Position numbers and translations under genes: made by a program. Shown in pieces: positions 46,024-56,569 of a stretch of 64,000 bases of DNA (position 1 is the stretch's first letter; the number at the start of each line of letters is the position of its first letter). Where the stretch lies: positions 1,736,001-1,800,000 of the forward strand of contig CM060733.1 in NCBI GenBank assembly GCA_030704615.1. The letters are read 5' to 3'. This stretch comes from Takakia lepidozioides. Taxonomy: Eukaryota > Streptophyta > Takakiopsida > Takakiales > Takakiaceae. The notes beneath the pieces were generated by a model. The model was given only the letters and a program-made list of their open reading frames with translations. It had not been told where the DNA came from and ran no database searches.

Positions 46024-47577
46024 TGTCAAGTTATTTTACCACTAGTGTGAAACTAGCTAGGAAATAGCTAGCTTTTACATATTGACATTTGGGATTGGCC
46101 CAAGTGTCAATCCAGGGGTCAAGGCAAATTTAGGCCCTGGAGTGGTTATCTTCACGGCAAGCGCGGGAGGCTCATCTTTCTCGAGTTGAGCCTCACCGCG
46201 CCTAGCTATGGCGCCGTAGTGTGGATTCCCCATGGCGTGGGGTGCACTTGGCTTGACTTGTATTTGAGTGATGAGGTTATATATGCATGAGTTTATGCTT
46301 CAGATTTGTGAGCTCGTGCTTGTATTCTTCTTCTTTATTATCACTCGAGAAAGATGAGCTCGTATCTGTGAGTGCCAGATACGAGTTAGTTGTAGCACTT
46401 GTAGTTTTTTGCTTGAGAATGAGAGAAACCATGCAAGGAGCACCGTGGAGCTCTTGGTTGTTAGAAGCGGAGGCGATGTGGGTTACGAGGTGGTAGACCT
46501 TGGCATTCGATCTTCAGCTTCAGAGATGAAAGCACCATGCTGCAGGATTGCAAGACCAAGCGAAAGGGCTGATTTGACTTGGGGCAAATCAGTGCACTTT
46601 GTGGAGTATGTTGAGATTGGGTTTCAATCTCGAGCTTCAGCATTGAGAGGGCTCTTGTCATGGCAAGAGCAGGGCTGGAACAGGAGCTAAGAGGTGCGGC
46701 AAGGCCATGGAATGTGCACCTAGGGTTTCAGAGCTTGGAAGAAGAGCTCTTGCACCACAAGAGGAGTGTTTTGTGGCTGGAAATGTAAGCCTTAGGGTTT
46801 TAGGAGCTTGAAGAGGTTGCATGTTGTGGAGCATGTATTCAGCTCATTGAAGCTTCCATCTTCAAGCTTGGAGGGCAAGCAAGGAAGAGGGAAGGGTTGA
46901 CTTCCCTTATGTGAGAGCAATGCATGTGTGGAGCATGCTTTCAGCCTGTTGAAGGCTTGTACTTTCAGGTTTGGGAGTGCAAGAAAGGAAGGAAGGGGCT
47001 GGTTTCCCTGCAGGGCATGTGTGGAGCATGCTTCCAGCCCGCTGAAGCTGTATTTTCAGGTCGGTGGGTGCAAGAAAGAAGCAAAGGGGCTGATTCTCTG
47101 GTGGTGAGAGTGGGGCATGTGTGGAGCATGCCTTCAGTCCATTGGGCTTTTGTTTTCAAGCTTTAGAGAACTAGAAGAGAAGGTAAGGGGCTGATCTGCT
47201 CTTATGTGACAGTCCAACACTTGTAGCGTGTTCTGAGTTGGGGTTTCAACCTCAAGCCTAGATAGAGCATGGCTCTTGAAGTGGCAAGTGTAGGGGGCTG
47301 GAATAGGCTCTAAGACAAATGCTATGGCCAAGGGAAAAGCTTGAATGAGTGCTCACAAGGGCTGGAAACCAGCAAGGCTTGGTTGTTTGCCATTGAGTTT
47401 AGTGGCGTGTTTGGGGAGTCTAAGTGAGAAAGAAGGCTTGATTTGTGGCAACCATCTTCCTCATGGCTTAGGGCTACTATTGGTGGTGTGTGGGAGCCGA
47501 AAGAGCAAGAATACCTTGCTGATTTTTTCACAGCCGCAATAGCTCGGTGCAAAGAAGCCTAGAGTCCAAGAGACACA
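46024..47577 (+). repeat. LTR-like unit, tandem copy 2
   Basis: It starts TGTCAAGTTATTTTACCACTA directly at the end of copy 1 and ends near ...gagacaca (47577). Its first 320 bases recur at 56254-56569, inside the terminal repeat on the far side of the methyltransferase element, so it may be the 5' LTR of that element or of a close relative. Confidence 0.7.
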
Positions 47578-47629
47578 ACCCTAGCTTGGCGTGGCTAAAC
47601 CCCTTGGAGAAATGGCAAACTGCCAGAGC

Positions 47630-48100
47630 GGCCATGGATGGGGCTGTGACGGGCTGGTGGCCTTGGGGCTGTGACGGGCTATGCCGGTGGCCTTTTGGGG
47701 CTGTGACGGGCTGTGGGGCCGTGCCTGAGCCTTGGGCTGTGGGGCTGTGAGGGGCTGTGACAGGCCGTACCTGAGGCCTTTGGGGCTGTGAGGGGCTGTG
47801 TCAGGCCGTGCCTGAGGCCTTTGGGGCTGTGAGGGGCTGTGAGGGGCTGTGACAGCTTGCCCAGTGCCTGTGGGGCTGTGACGGCTATGCCCAGTGGCCT
47901 GTGGGCTGTGATGGGCTGTGCGGGGCTGTGACAGGCTGTGCCCAGTGGCCTGTGGGGCTGTGAGGCTGTGCCCGTGGCCTTTGGGGCTGTGTGGGGCTGT
48001 GACAAGCCTGCCTGAGGCCTTGGGGCTGTGACGGGCTGTGGGGGCTGTGTTAGGCCGTGCCTGAGGCCTTTGGGGCTGTGAGGGCTGTGGCGAGCTGCTG
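47630..48100. repeat. GGGCTGTGAC minisatellite
   Basis: ggggctgtgacgggctgtg and gtgcctgaggcctttggggctgtg alternate for about 470 bases, with a higher-order period of about 40-50 bases. The CTGTG core is the same as in the decamer arrays at 30.4-40.8 kb. The 176-codon Ser/Pro/His minus-strand frame here is a repeat product. Confidence 0.85.
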
Positions 48101-48598
48101 GGGTTAGGCATTGCTTTAGCTTCTCTTCCTCGTAGTTTCTACCCTCTCATTAGGCCAAGACCTTTCCGTAGGTGGAGGCAAGAGTCAGTCCGGGTTTGGG
48201 CTGGGGTGTCATTGCTGGAGCAACACCGGGGAGTTGTTTTTGGTGTGGGGGAGTTGTCGTTCTGATTTCTTGTGTTTGGATCCCCTCCATACCTGCATGC
48301 TTGACTGTGCGCCATGCTAGTTTTGTGTGGGCGCTTGTTTTTATAGGTGATTGGTCCGGATTTGATCACCGGCCAGTCCTAGAGCATGCTGTCGATGGTG
48401 AGGCTGGGGTGATGACCAGCCAGACCATCATTGTTTCTCCCGTGGTGAGGTTGGAGGTGATGACCAGCCAACCATAGGAGTGCTTGCGGTGGATGCAGGT
48501 ACAGGTGTAGGCTATGTTAGGAACTTAGTATTCCAAACCATAAGCCGTCTCTACCCGGTTACCTTGTGGAGAGGGGTTAGGGACATGTTCATGACCGG

Positions 48599-49984
48599 TT
48601 GAGTGTCAACACGGAGGTGCCACTAGTTGCTGGGGACAGTGCCGGTTCGAGCACTAGCGATACTAGTGGGTACACGAGACGAGGTGTGCGGTTTAGGCCA
48701 CCTTCACCTCCTGTGTCTTCTACGGAAGGTTCTGATTCGGATTGTGAATCAGGAGGACTCATACCGGCGGTGCAAGTTGTTTCTTTGCCATTGTTGTGGG
48801 ACACAATGGAGGAGATGTATGGAGCTACCAAGGGGCCACGAAGGTACTCTGGGGGTGGGCACCATCGAGTTGGATGATTTTATCCAAGAGTTTGATAGTT
48901 GGTGTGATTTGCAGCAAATGCGCAATCCACAACTATTTACGCCTTTCATGGCATGGAAGGGGCTGTTTCAGCACCTTGAGGGGCCGCCTATGGATGATTA
49001 CCATGAGTTCAGGTGGGGGCATGAGGTTGAGATCGAGGAGTGGAGGATGTACTGGTCACCGACTATGTCTCCATCACTAGGGGCACTAGAGCCACGAGGG
49101 CAGTGGCTACACCTGCCGCTGCACGGCAGCTTCAGCAAGTAGCAGTGGGACTGGTGGTACAGTAGCTACGACGTCCACCTACCGACCCACACTAGCACCC
49201 GTGCCTGCCTTCAACCCTGTTGTGGAGTTCTTCAAAGAGTTGAGAGGAACTACCAAGGGGTGAGGACAGAGAAGTTGCGGAGCTTGCAAGAGTTCCAACG
49301 GAAGCCGACCGAGAGCTTGAGGGAGGCTTTCACTCGCATGAGGCGCTTGATAAATGTAACCCAAGGGGTTACGGAAGCTCAGGCAGTCCAATTCTGGTAT
49401 GGGATATTGGACAAGGAGCTGAGGAGAAGGGTGCGGGATGCAACTCTCCTACAAGCGGCCCAACCCACCTTAGCAAATGTGTTTTTGCTGGCAGAGCGGA
49501 GAACAGTGGTCACGGTGGGATTTGCTAAGGAGACACCGGGGTAGTGGTGCTCCTAGCCAACCACTACCTCACGTGCTCAAGGCAACAAGGGGCTCAGGTG
49601 AAGCTCAGGGAAGGGCAGAGAGGACCTCAGATGCAGGGGTCTCTCCCTTCATTTGCTGGCCAACAACGGGCGGATGTGGTGTGCTGGACATGTGGAGGAC
49701 CCCATGTCAAGAAGGATTGCCCAGAGGGAGGCAAAGGGCCGGCACATGCACAGCCTGCACAGTTGCAGTGTGGGCATTGTGGCAAGCACGGGCATGGAGA
49801 GGCCCAGTGTTATGGTTTGCATCCTGAGTTGCGCCCAGGCCAGTTCCAAGGGAACAATGGTGGCCGGGGGCGAGGTGGAGCAGCCCAGAGAGGACGAGGT
49901 GGCCAGCCACGAGGTGCAGGCCAAGGGCAAGCTCAACATGGCCAAGGACGCGGAGGTCAGGTGTTGACCAAGGCATGGCCAACC
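48599..49984 (+). pseudogene. Gag with two CCHC knuckles, methyltransferase element
   Basis: A Ser/Thr-rich N-terminus (SSTEGSDSDCESGG) is followed by IELDDFIQEFDSWCDLQQMR and the capsid-like gag domain MAWKGLFQHLEG...EFRWGHEVEIEEWRM. The second half is RSLQEFQRKPTESLREAFTR and QAVQFWYGILDKELRRRVRD. A nucleocapsid region with two knuckles follows: CWTCGGPHVKKDC (about 49683) and CGHCGKHGHGEAQC (about 49770), and a long Gly/Arg/Gln RGG-like tail (to 49984). Frames change near 48830, 49140 and 49545. No clear ATG opens the first frame. Confidence 0.8.
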
Positions 49985-50739
49985 GGCTTCAGCAGCTAGA
50001 GCAGAGGCTCGCTGCCATGGCTACAGCTCAGGTGGTACCGGCTCTAAGGCCGGATGGTCCACCTCCTGCTCCTGAGGGAGGAGATATGGGAGGCATGGGA
50101 TTCATGTGTGGAGCAGCACTACCACTAGTGCAGGTGGAGTCTGCTGCAGCCGTGACTCAAGGAGCAGCACGAGTTCCTGAGCCACGAGGTGCAGAGGTGG
50201 AGTTGGATCCACAGCGTGGGGAGGCAAGCCGTCAGGCTAGGCTTCCTCAGTCATTCACATTGGCGGAGACAATGTCGACGCCATCCATGGCACCTAGTTC
50301 TCGCCCGACTGTTACCGAGGCGAGGTTACTATGCCATTGGGGAGAGCTACACGGCACCACTACCTAGTGTTGCCAAGGCTACGGCAGCTAGTGTGCTGCT
50401 AGGAGCGGCCACATCTGTGTGCCAGGCTCCATTGTTCTCGGCTACCATGATTGCGACGCGGGGGGGTAAGACCAGCTGAGGTGTTCAGGCTGGCAGCTAC
50501 ACTCTGTGAGAGTGGGGAGGTTACTTCATCTTCTGCGGAGATAGTGGGAGGTGTAGTGCCGGAGGGATCCTCGGATTTGAGGGTCAAGACTGCCACGGCG
50601 GCGCCATGGCAAGCTGCAGCTGCCAGGTTGATGGAGCTGCCAGCTAGGCCAGCCATTGAGCGCGCCATGGTGACACCTGGAGTTGTCATGTTAGACAACC
50701 AGGATGACATTTTCTGTTTGAGTGGACCGGCAGGGCAAG

Positions 50740-51060
50740 AGGTACCGGCCACTGCGGGTCTTGTTGGACTCGGGAGCTCAGCCATTGATGCTGGGCAGAG
50801 CTGCTATTGCAGGCTTGGGCCTCACGGAGGCGGATATGGAGCCTTGTCCTTTCCAGATACAGACGTCTCTGGGAGGATCGGAGCAGGCTCGGGCATGACA
50901 CGCACTATCAGACTACCCGATCACCCTACAGATGTGATGCGAGCCAGGCCATTGTGACAGACGCAGTCTCATACATGTCCTGGTTGGTGGGGCAGTGTGT
51001 ACCCCTGGGCTTCACTGGATTTTGGGAGGAGTCACTTCCTATAGGCCTGCATGGCAGGGA
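50740..51060 (+). pseudogene. Retropepsin-like aspartic protease, methyltransferase element
   Basis: In the frame from 50760 the strand reads VLLDSGAQPLMLGRAAIAGL, then GLTEADMEPCPFQIQTSLGG and a frame change. The LLDSGA block is the flap-type aspartic protease active site (D-S/T-G-A). Downstream in other frames are DAVSYMSWLVGQCVPLGFTGF and SLPIGLHGR, the usual C-terminal half. It would process Gag-Pol. At least two breaks are present. Confidence 0.7.
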
Positions 51061-51399
51061 GGCCGGCGTGTGCAGCTCCTGTGACGTTCATAGGAGGAGT
51101 TGCGGTTGCCCAGCGAGGCAAGATGCCGACACTAGCAGCATTCACAGCGGCAGTGAGTTGGCCTAGAGAGTTGCTTGAGGGCAATGCTCATTCAGAGGAT
51201 GTACCACCTCCGGGAGAGCAGGATGACATGTATGGTATGGCGGAGTTGCCTACCATGGTTGCTCAGACTCCATTGTGGGGCACGAGCAAGGATTTGCAGC
51301 GGGATGCTGATCGACGGGTGCAACAAGCCTGGGTGGAGGCTTTTGTACCGTCAGAGAGGAGGAGAGTGCGGGGATTGCACCAGGACCACCTCAGTTGTC

Positions 51400-52400
51400 T
51401 CCATTGGACACCACACCTATTGTGTGGCAGTATCCGGATGAAGGCATTTGTCTTCTGGACTTGTTTGGCGGGATCAGCACCGGATTGGCTGCTGTGTTAC
51501 AGGCAGGTGTACGAGTTCGGCGTTACCTGTATGTGGAGAGGGATGAGACTGCACGACGCGTTTCACTTCCATGTTGCTCAGTTGGTGCAGCGGTACCCTG
51601 AGTTGTTGTGGTGTCTGCAGTTCGTGGATATCAGCAGGCCTTGCCAGCAGACATTTCGTTGCTGGGGGCGCAGGATTTGGAGCGGGTTGGCTCCATTGAT
51701 CTGGTAGTGGCAGGTTGGCCCTGCCAAGGGCATTCATCAGCCGGGCATGGCAATGGATTGCGAGACTCGAGGTCGGGTCTGTTTTGGGAGATGGTGCGGG
51801 TTTTGCGCCACTTGCAGCTTCATCAAGCTGTATCTCCAGCATACATCTTGGAGAATGTGCCACTGATGGGCGATTCTCGGGCCAGGGTGATGGCCAGTGT
51901 GCATCAAGTCCGGTCGTGGCTTGGGTCAGCAGTGTTGCTAGATGCAGCTACAGTGGGGTCACGGGCTCATCGTCCACGGCTATGGTGGACTAACTTGATG
52001 CACCCGCACTGCTCAAGCGTGCATTTGATGGGGTGCAGCGGCCAGCACATCTCACAGTGGATAACATTTTGGACACAGGGAGGCAGTCTCAGCGTGTGAG
52101 ACACGATGACCGTTCGCCTTTGGCAGTGGTCAACAAGGTGGGTCAACCACGAGCAGCATTACCTACACTGCTCAGCTTCCCAGGATCGCATGCTTTCCGG
52201 GATAGTGGACCTGGCCTCCTGTGGGATGCTCAGTTGCAGCAGTTAGTGGAGCCTAATGCTGACGAGCGTGAGCGGGCAATGGGTTTTACCACTGGTACCA
52301 CGGCGGTGTCGTCTCTTTCTGAGGCATCACGTCGTCAGGTGTTGGGGCAAGCAATGGATCTCAATTGCTTGACCTGGATTATCAGCTTGGCTATGGCTGA
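51400..52400 (+). pseudogene. Cytosine-5 DNA methyltransferase domain captured in pol
   Basis: C5-methyltransferases move a methyl group from S-adenosylmethionine to cytosine. Motif I is CLLDLFGGISTGLAAVLQAG (51449-51508), followed by VRRYLYVERDETARR. Motif IV with the catalytic Cys is AGWPCQGHS (PCQ at 51719-51727). Motif VI is AYILENVP (ENV at 51851-51859). Motif VIII is GSRAHRPRLWWTN (51957-51995). Motifs IX/X are ADERERAMGFTTG and RRQVLGQAMDLNCLTWI (about 52258-52380), with a target-recognition stretch between. Motif I (FGGISTGL) and the RPRLWWTN block look closer to DNMT3/DRM types than to DNMT1, but PCQ is DNMT1-like. The frame is lost after motif I, regained by about 51650, and shifts again near 52010, so the enzyme is dead here. 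It sits exactly between protease and RT. Confidence 0.85.
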
Positions 52401-52688
52401 GCAACGCAGAGTGCGGAGTACACTTCCCTCAATGGTCTCTCTGCCTACCGAGACGGTACAGGCAGTGAGTGGGGGCGAGCATGTGAGGACCACGGGGTGC
52501 AGCATCCATGGCACACGTGGGAGGTGCTCGAGGTTCAGAGGGAGTTGGCAGCCAAGGCGGCTGTGATGGATGAGGTTGGGGATTTTTCTCGGGTTGAGGA
52601 GGTCCTCAAGGATGAGATGATGGGGCAGGATGAGGCCTTGTCATTGACTGAGCAGGCAGGGAGTACTGCTCAAGAGGTTGCAACATAG

Positions 52689-53891
52689 CAACCACTGGAC
52701 GCGTCCTCTACCTCTAAGCCCACTGGACTTAAGGTTGCAGTTACGGAGGACAATTGGGAGCCTGACATTGGACCCATTGTCACCGGAGGAGAGAGACGAC
52801 GTATACGGCGGTTCCTGAGGGCTTACAGGAATTGCTTTGCCTTCAGTTTGAAGGACTTGGGAGCACTGAAGGGTCAAGAGATCCGTATTGAGTTGGCCAC
52901 TGACACGCCAATCTTTCGGAGACCCTATAGATACAGTGACATGGAGAGGTCTTTGATTCAGATGAGGACTCAAGATCTCTGGGAGGCAGGTTTGGTGGAG
53001 CTCTCTGGTGGAGAGTATGCTTCAGCCACAGTGATGCCAGCCAAGAAGGATGTCTATGGCAATTGGACGGAGAGACGTATGTGCGGTGATTACCGGCCTG
53101 TAAATCGTCAGACCAAGTCCGATAAGTATGCCATGCCAACACCAGAGGAGATCTTTGATGCCATCGGGCATGCTAAGGTCTTTAGCACTTTGGATTTACG
53201 ATCCGGATATCACCAGTTGCCAATCAAGGAGGCGGACAAGCAGAAGACGGCATTCTGGGGGATCAATGAGCACGGCAAGGATTGCCTATATCAGTGGCGG
53301 TTCTTACCATTTGGGCTTAAGAATGCTCCTGCAGAGTTTCAGAGAGTCATGGATAGGATTCTAGCAGGGGTGGACTTTGCTCGGTGCTACATAGATGACA
53401 TCATCATCTTTAGTGTTACGATGGAGGAGCATGAGAGACACCTTCAGGTGGTATTGGAGCGCTTGAGAGCGCACGGATTGAAGTTGCATCCGGGGAAGTG
53501 CAAGTTTTTCCACAACCAGATTGAGTATCTGGGTCACATGATATATCCTGGAGGATTGGGGGTACAGCAGACTAAGGTAGAGGCCATTGCACAAATTCCA
53601 CGCCCCACGGATGTGAGCCGAGTTCGAGCTTTCATGGGGTTGGCAAACTATTATAGACGGTTTGTCAAGGGATTTAGTACCATTGCAAAGGCTCTAACCA
53701 AGCTGACCAAGGTGGACCAGGAGTGGCAGTGGGAAGATGAGCAGGAACGAGCTTTTCAAGAGCTCAAGGCGAGGTTGACCTCGACGCCTATCCTGAGACG
53801 ACCTATCAGGGGGCGTCCCTTTCAGCTGCATACAGATTGGAGCATGCTGGGGCTTGGAGCGGTGCTCACACAGGTGGATGATGAGGGATGA
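52689..53891 (+). CDS. Reverse transcriptase, methyltransferase element
   Basis: One open frame of about 400 codons runs between TAG 52686 and TGA 53889. It carries an N-terminal linker (EDNWEPDIGPIVTGGERRRI), [72 protein letters not shown], the catalytic CYIDDIIIFS (about 53388-53415), IEYLGHMIYPGG and FMGLANYYRRFVKGF. The RNase H start is FQLHTDWSMLGLGAVLTQ. All RT motifs are intact, making this the best preserved part of the element. A single TGA cuts it from the rest of RNase H in the same frame. Confidence 0.93.
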   Translation, partial: QPLDASSTSKPTGLKVAVTEDNWEPDIGPIVTGGERRRIRRFLRAYRNCFAFSLKDLGALKGQEIRIELATDTPIFRRPYRYSDMERSLIQMRTQDLWEAGLVELSGGEYASATVMPAKKDVYGNWTERRMCGDYRPVNRQTKSDKYAMPTPEEIFDAIGHAKVFSTLDLRSGYHQLPIKEADKQKTAFWGINEHGKDCLYQWRFLPFGLKNAPAEFQRVMDRILAGVDFARCYIDDIIIFSVTMEEHERHLQVVLERLRAHGLKLHPGKCKFFHNQIEYLGHMIYPGGLGVQQTKVEAIAQIPRPTDVSRVRAFMGLANYYRRFVKGFSTIAKALTKLTKVDQEWQWEDEQERAFQELKARLTSTPILRRPIRGRPFQLHTDWSMLGLGAVLTQVDDEG

Positions 53892-53894
53892 GAG

Positions 53895-54737
53895 TTCGTA
53901 GTGGCTTATGCTAGCCGCTCGAACAACGCTGCAGAGGCTAAGTACAGCTCATATGAGGGAGAGTGCTTAGCTGCAGTGTGGGCCATGGCACACTTCAGGT
54001 GCTATCTATACGGCAATCTTTTCACCCTTGTCACGGATCACCAGCCACTCAAGTGGTTGATGGAGTCAGACAAGCTTACGGGGAAGCTTGCACGGTGGGC
54101 ACTCATACTCCAGGAGTATGACTTTCAGGTTGTGCATCGACCAGGTTTGGTCAATCGGGATGTGGATGGATTGAGTTGTAATCCATGCATGAGCCAGCAG
54201 GATGACACAGGAGCTCGGTGGCATGGTGAGACGGACGAGGGAATGGTGCCGGGATGGCACGCATCTGCATTTTTGTGTATCTTGGCATCGGAAGGTCAGG
54301 TTAGACCTACAACAGGGATGACTATAGACGGAGTGTCTGAGGACCCTGAGGCTAGTGATGAGCCAGGTGGTACCAGAGATATACATGAGGATTCGGCTGT
54401 GTTGGACTACCTCCGCACGGGAGACACGGCAGCCACTGTGACTGCCAGGGAGAGGGATCAGATCCTGCAACGAGCCAAGAGGTTCAAGTGGGAGGGGATA
54501 CATCTACTTCGAGTGTGGGAGGATGGTCGGGTGATGATTGTGCCTCACCCCACACAGCGTGCACGGTTAGTGCGGCATGCCCATGAGGAGTTGGGGCATT
54601 TTGGAGTGCGACGCACTCATAGTTTACTGCAGGGGCAGTATTGGTGGCGTGGTATGCATACAGAGGTGCAACAGTTCGTGGCTAGGTGCATGGTGTGTGA
54701 TAGGGTGTGTGCTTCATTCAACGCCCCTACACCATAG
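53895..54737 (+). pseudogene. RNase H C-terminus and integrase zinc domain, methyltransferase element
   Basis: After the TGA at 53889-53891 the same frame continues VVAYASRSNNAAEAKYSSYE, ECLAAVWAMAHFRCYLYG (catalytic Glu), LVTDHQPLKWL (Asp) and VHRPGLVNRDVDGLS (about 54000-54170). An acidic spacer follows. The integrase HHCC segment is ARLVRHAHEELGHFGVRRTH...YWWRGM...FVARCMVCDRV (about 54560-54700). It ends at TAG 54735-54737, where a frameshift leads into the core domain. Confidence 0.88.
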
Positions 54738-54739
54738 TT

Positions 54740-55822
54740 GCATCCTTACCAATCATGGGATTGGGCTACAGGTGGAGTCTTGACTTCGTAGGACCGTTGC
54801 CACTGACTATGCGCCACCACAAATATGTGTTGGTGATGGTGGAGCACTTCTCCAAGTGGATTGAGTTGGTTCCATTGCCTGACAAGGCTAGTGAGGGGGC
54901 TGCGTATGCATTCTTGGATCGTGTGCTTAGCCGATTTGGTGCTCCAGCTGAGGTACTCACGGACCAAGGGAGAGAGTTCTTGAGGGAGTTTCAGGCTTTG
55001 TGTGATAAAGCCTTGATAGACCACCGCACCACTTCTCGGGATCATCCTGAGGCCGATGGCTTAGCAGAGAGAGTTGTTCAGACGGTGAAGAGGGGTTTGC
55101 GCAAGTATGGCTTGCAGAAGGGATACCTAGGAGATTGGGATCTTCAGGTTCCTTGGTTAGCCATGGGCTACAGGTTCAGCAAACAAGCATCACTTGCCTC
55201 ATTCTCACCATATTTCCTTCTTTTTGGCCGAGAGCCGGATTTGCCTGCAGCCATTCGTAGGGGACACTGCTCAAGTCCTTAACCTTGACGATCCGGACGT
55301 GTGGGTACGTGCATGTGATCAGCGTGCAGAGTTGTTCAAGAAAGTCATGCCCATGGCTTTTGAGAACCTTGCCATTGCACAGCACCGTGATACGTTGAGG
55401 TATGCCACTATACGTGGTGGAGGATATCGTCCTGGGGTTCGGAGGTTTAGCCCTGGTGACTATGTTTATTTGCAGCAGACTGCTCCTACGACTCTGGATG
55501 CTACTGCAGGGCGTGTTATTCTGAGGGTTCGAGAGGTGTTGCCCTCAGCGGTCCTGATCTTAGAGGGTCGGGATGACATGACTTGGAAGGACCATGTGCG
55601 TAATTGTGCGCCATGTCACCTTCCCAATGTCGATGGCAGAGTTGACCCAAACTTGGCAGTGGTACCTGCAGGTTTGAGGTGCATGCTCTGTGGGTCTGCC
55701 AAAGGGGCAGCCACCATGTTGGTGTGTGATCGATGCTCAAGGGGTTGGCATATGGGATGCTTGATACCACCTCTTGAGAAGGTTCCTGACGGAGATTGGT
55801 TGTGTCCACACTGCTTGGGATA
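54740..55822 (+). pseudogene. Integrase core and C-terminus ending in a PHD finger
   Basis: The core frame (to 55282) shows WSLDFVGPLPLT (first Asp), VEHFSKWIELVPLPDKA, VLTDQGREFLREF (second Asp) and DGLAERVVQTVKRGL (Glu), so the D-D-E triad is present. A frameshift near 55260 moves to the frame 55270-55822. That frame gives PDVWVRACDQRAELFKKV, YRPGVRRFSPGDYVYLQQ (C-terminal SH3/GPY-like part), HVRNCAPCHLPNVDG and finally the PHD finger. The finger is CMLC-x11-CDRC-x4-H-x2-C-x14-CPHC with GWHMGC and GDWLC, then TAA. PHD fingers read histone H3 tails. Here one occupies the position that a chromodomain has in chromoviruses. Confidence 0.9.
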
Positions 55823-56083
55823 ATGGCAGTGGACATGACTGGAGGCAGCTAACAAGACATGGGAGGCCAAGCTCATAAGAGTCAATACATGAGATCCCAA
55901 GCTCAAGTTCACAGGTTGCAAGACGGCGACTAACGATGGGGCAACTCTTGCACCCGACCTCTTGATCTATCGAGTTTGAGTGTAGTAGGGATAGTGGTGG
56001 AGGACTTAGTGAGGCTATGGTCACTATCACATCTTGTGGCTACCTGGACTTAGAGGGACCTAAGCACCAGCTAGGGGGGCAAT

Positions 56084-56253
56084 TGTGTGGACTAGTGACT
56101 GCCATAGTGGGCAGCATAGTGGCAGCCTAGTGACTGACTAGTTGTAGCCTAGTGGTTGGACTAGTGGTGGACTAGTGGTATACTAATGTGTGGTGTGCAC
56201 ATGTGTTGTGTGGTTTTGGACAACGATGTAGTTGTGTATTGATATGTATGCGC
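56084..56253. repeat. 170-bp direct repeat R1 (terminal repeat start)
   Basis: It starts TGTGTGGACTAGTGACTGCC right after the polypurine tract and ends gatatgtatgcgc. It recurs almost identically as R2 (56570-56739). It is internally built of gcctagtg/gactagtgg words. Confidence 0.88.
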
Positions 56254-56569
56254 TACCACTAGTGTGAAACTAGCTAGGAAATAGCTAACTTTTACATATT
56301 GACATTTGGGATTGGCCCAAGTGTCAATCCAGGGGTCAAGGCAGATTTAGGCCCTGGAGTGGTTATCTTCACGGCAAGCGCGGAAGGCTCATCTTTCTCG
56401 AGTTGAGCCTCACCGCGCCTAGCTATGGCGCCGTAGTGTGGATTCCCCATGGCGTGGGGTGCACTTGGCTTGACTTGTATTTGAGTGATGAGGTTATATA
56501 TGCATGAGTTTATGCTTCAGCTTTGTGAGCTCGCATGAGCTTGTGCTTGTATTCTTCTTCTTTATCTAT
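56254..56569. repeat. LTR piece shared with 46024-46345, lodged between R1 and R2
   Basis: TACCACTAGTGTGAAACTAG through the cacggcaagcgcgg, gcctcaccgcgcctagctatgg and tatttgagtgatgagg blocks matches the first part of the LTR-like unit at 46024. R1 plus this piece would form a 486-bp LTR, with R2 starting a second, truncated copy in tandem. Confidence 0.75.

Larger units (their letters stand above)
48590..56083 (+). mobile_element. Ty3/gypsy element encoding a DNA methyltransferase and a PHD finger
   Basis: Plus-strand domains in order are gag with two CCHC knuckles (48599-49984), aspartic protease (about 50740-51060), cytosine-5 DNA methyltransferase (about 51400-52400), reverse transcriptase (52689-53891), RNase H, integrase (about 54530-55620) and a C-terminal PHD finger (55674-55822). 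A polypurine tract (ctaggggggcaat) follows at 56070-56083, then the terminal repeat starting TGTGTGG. RT before integrase marks it as Ty3/gypsy. Frameshifts and stops in every gene show the copy is inactive. The 5' LTR is uncertain (perhaps 46024-47577). Confidence 0.88.

Noticed and set aside
47581-48111. 176-codon minus-strand Ser/Pro/His-rich ORF
   Set aside because: It is the translation of the GGGCTGTG minisatellite; the open frame follows from the repeat unit.
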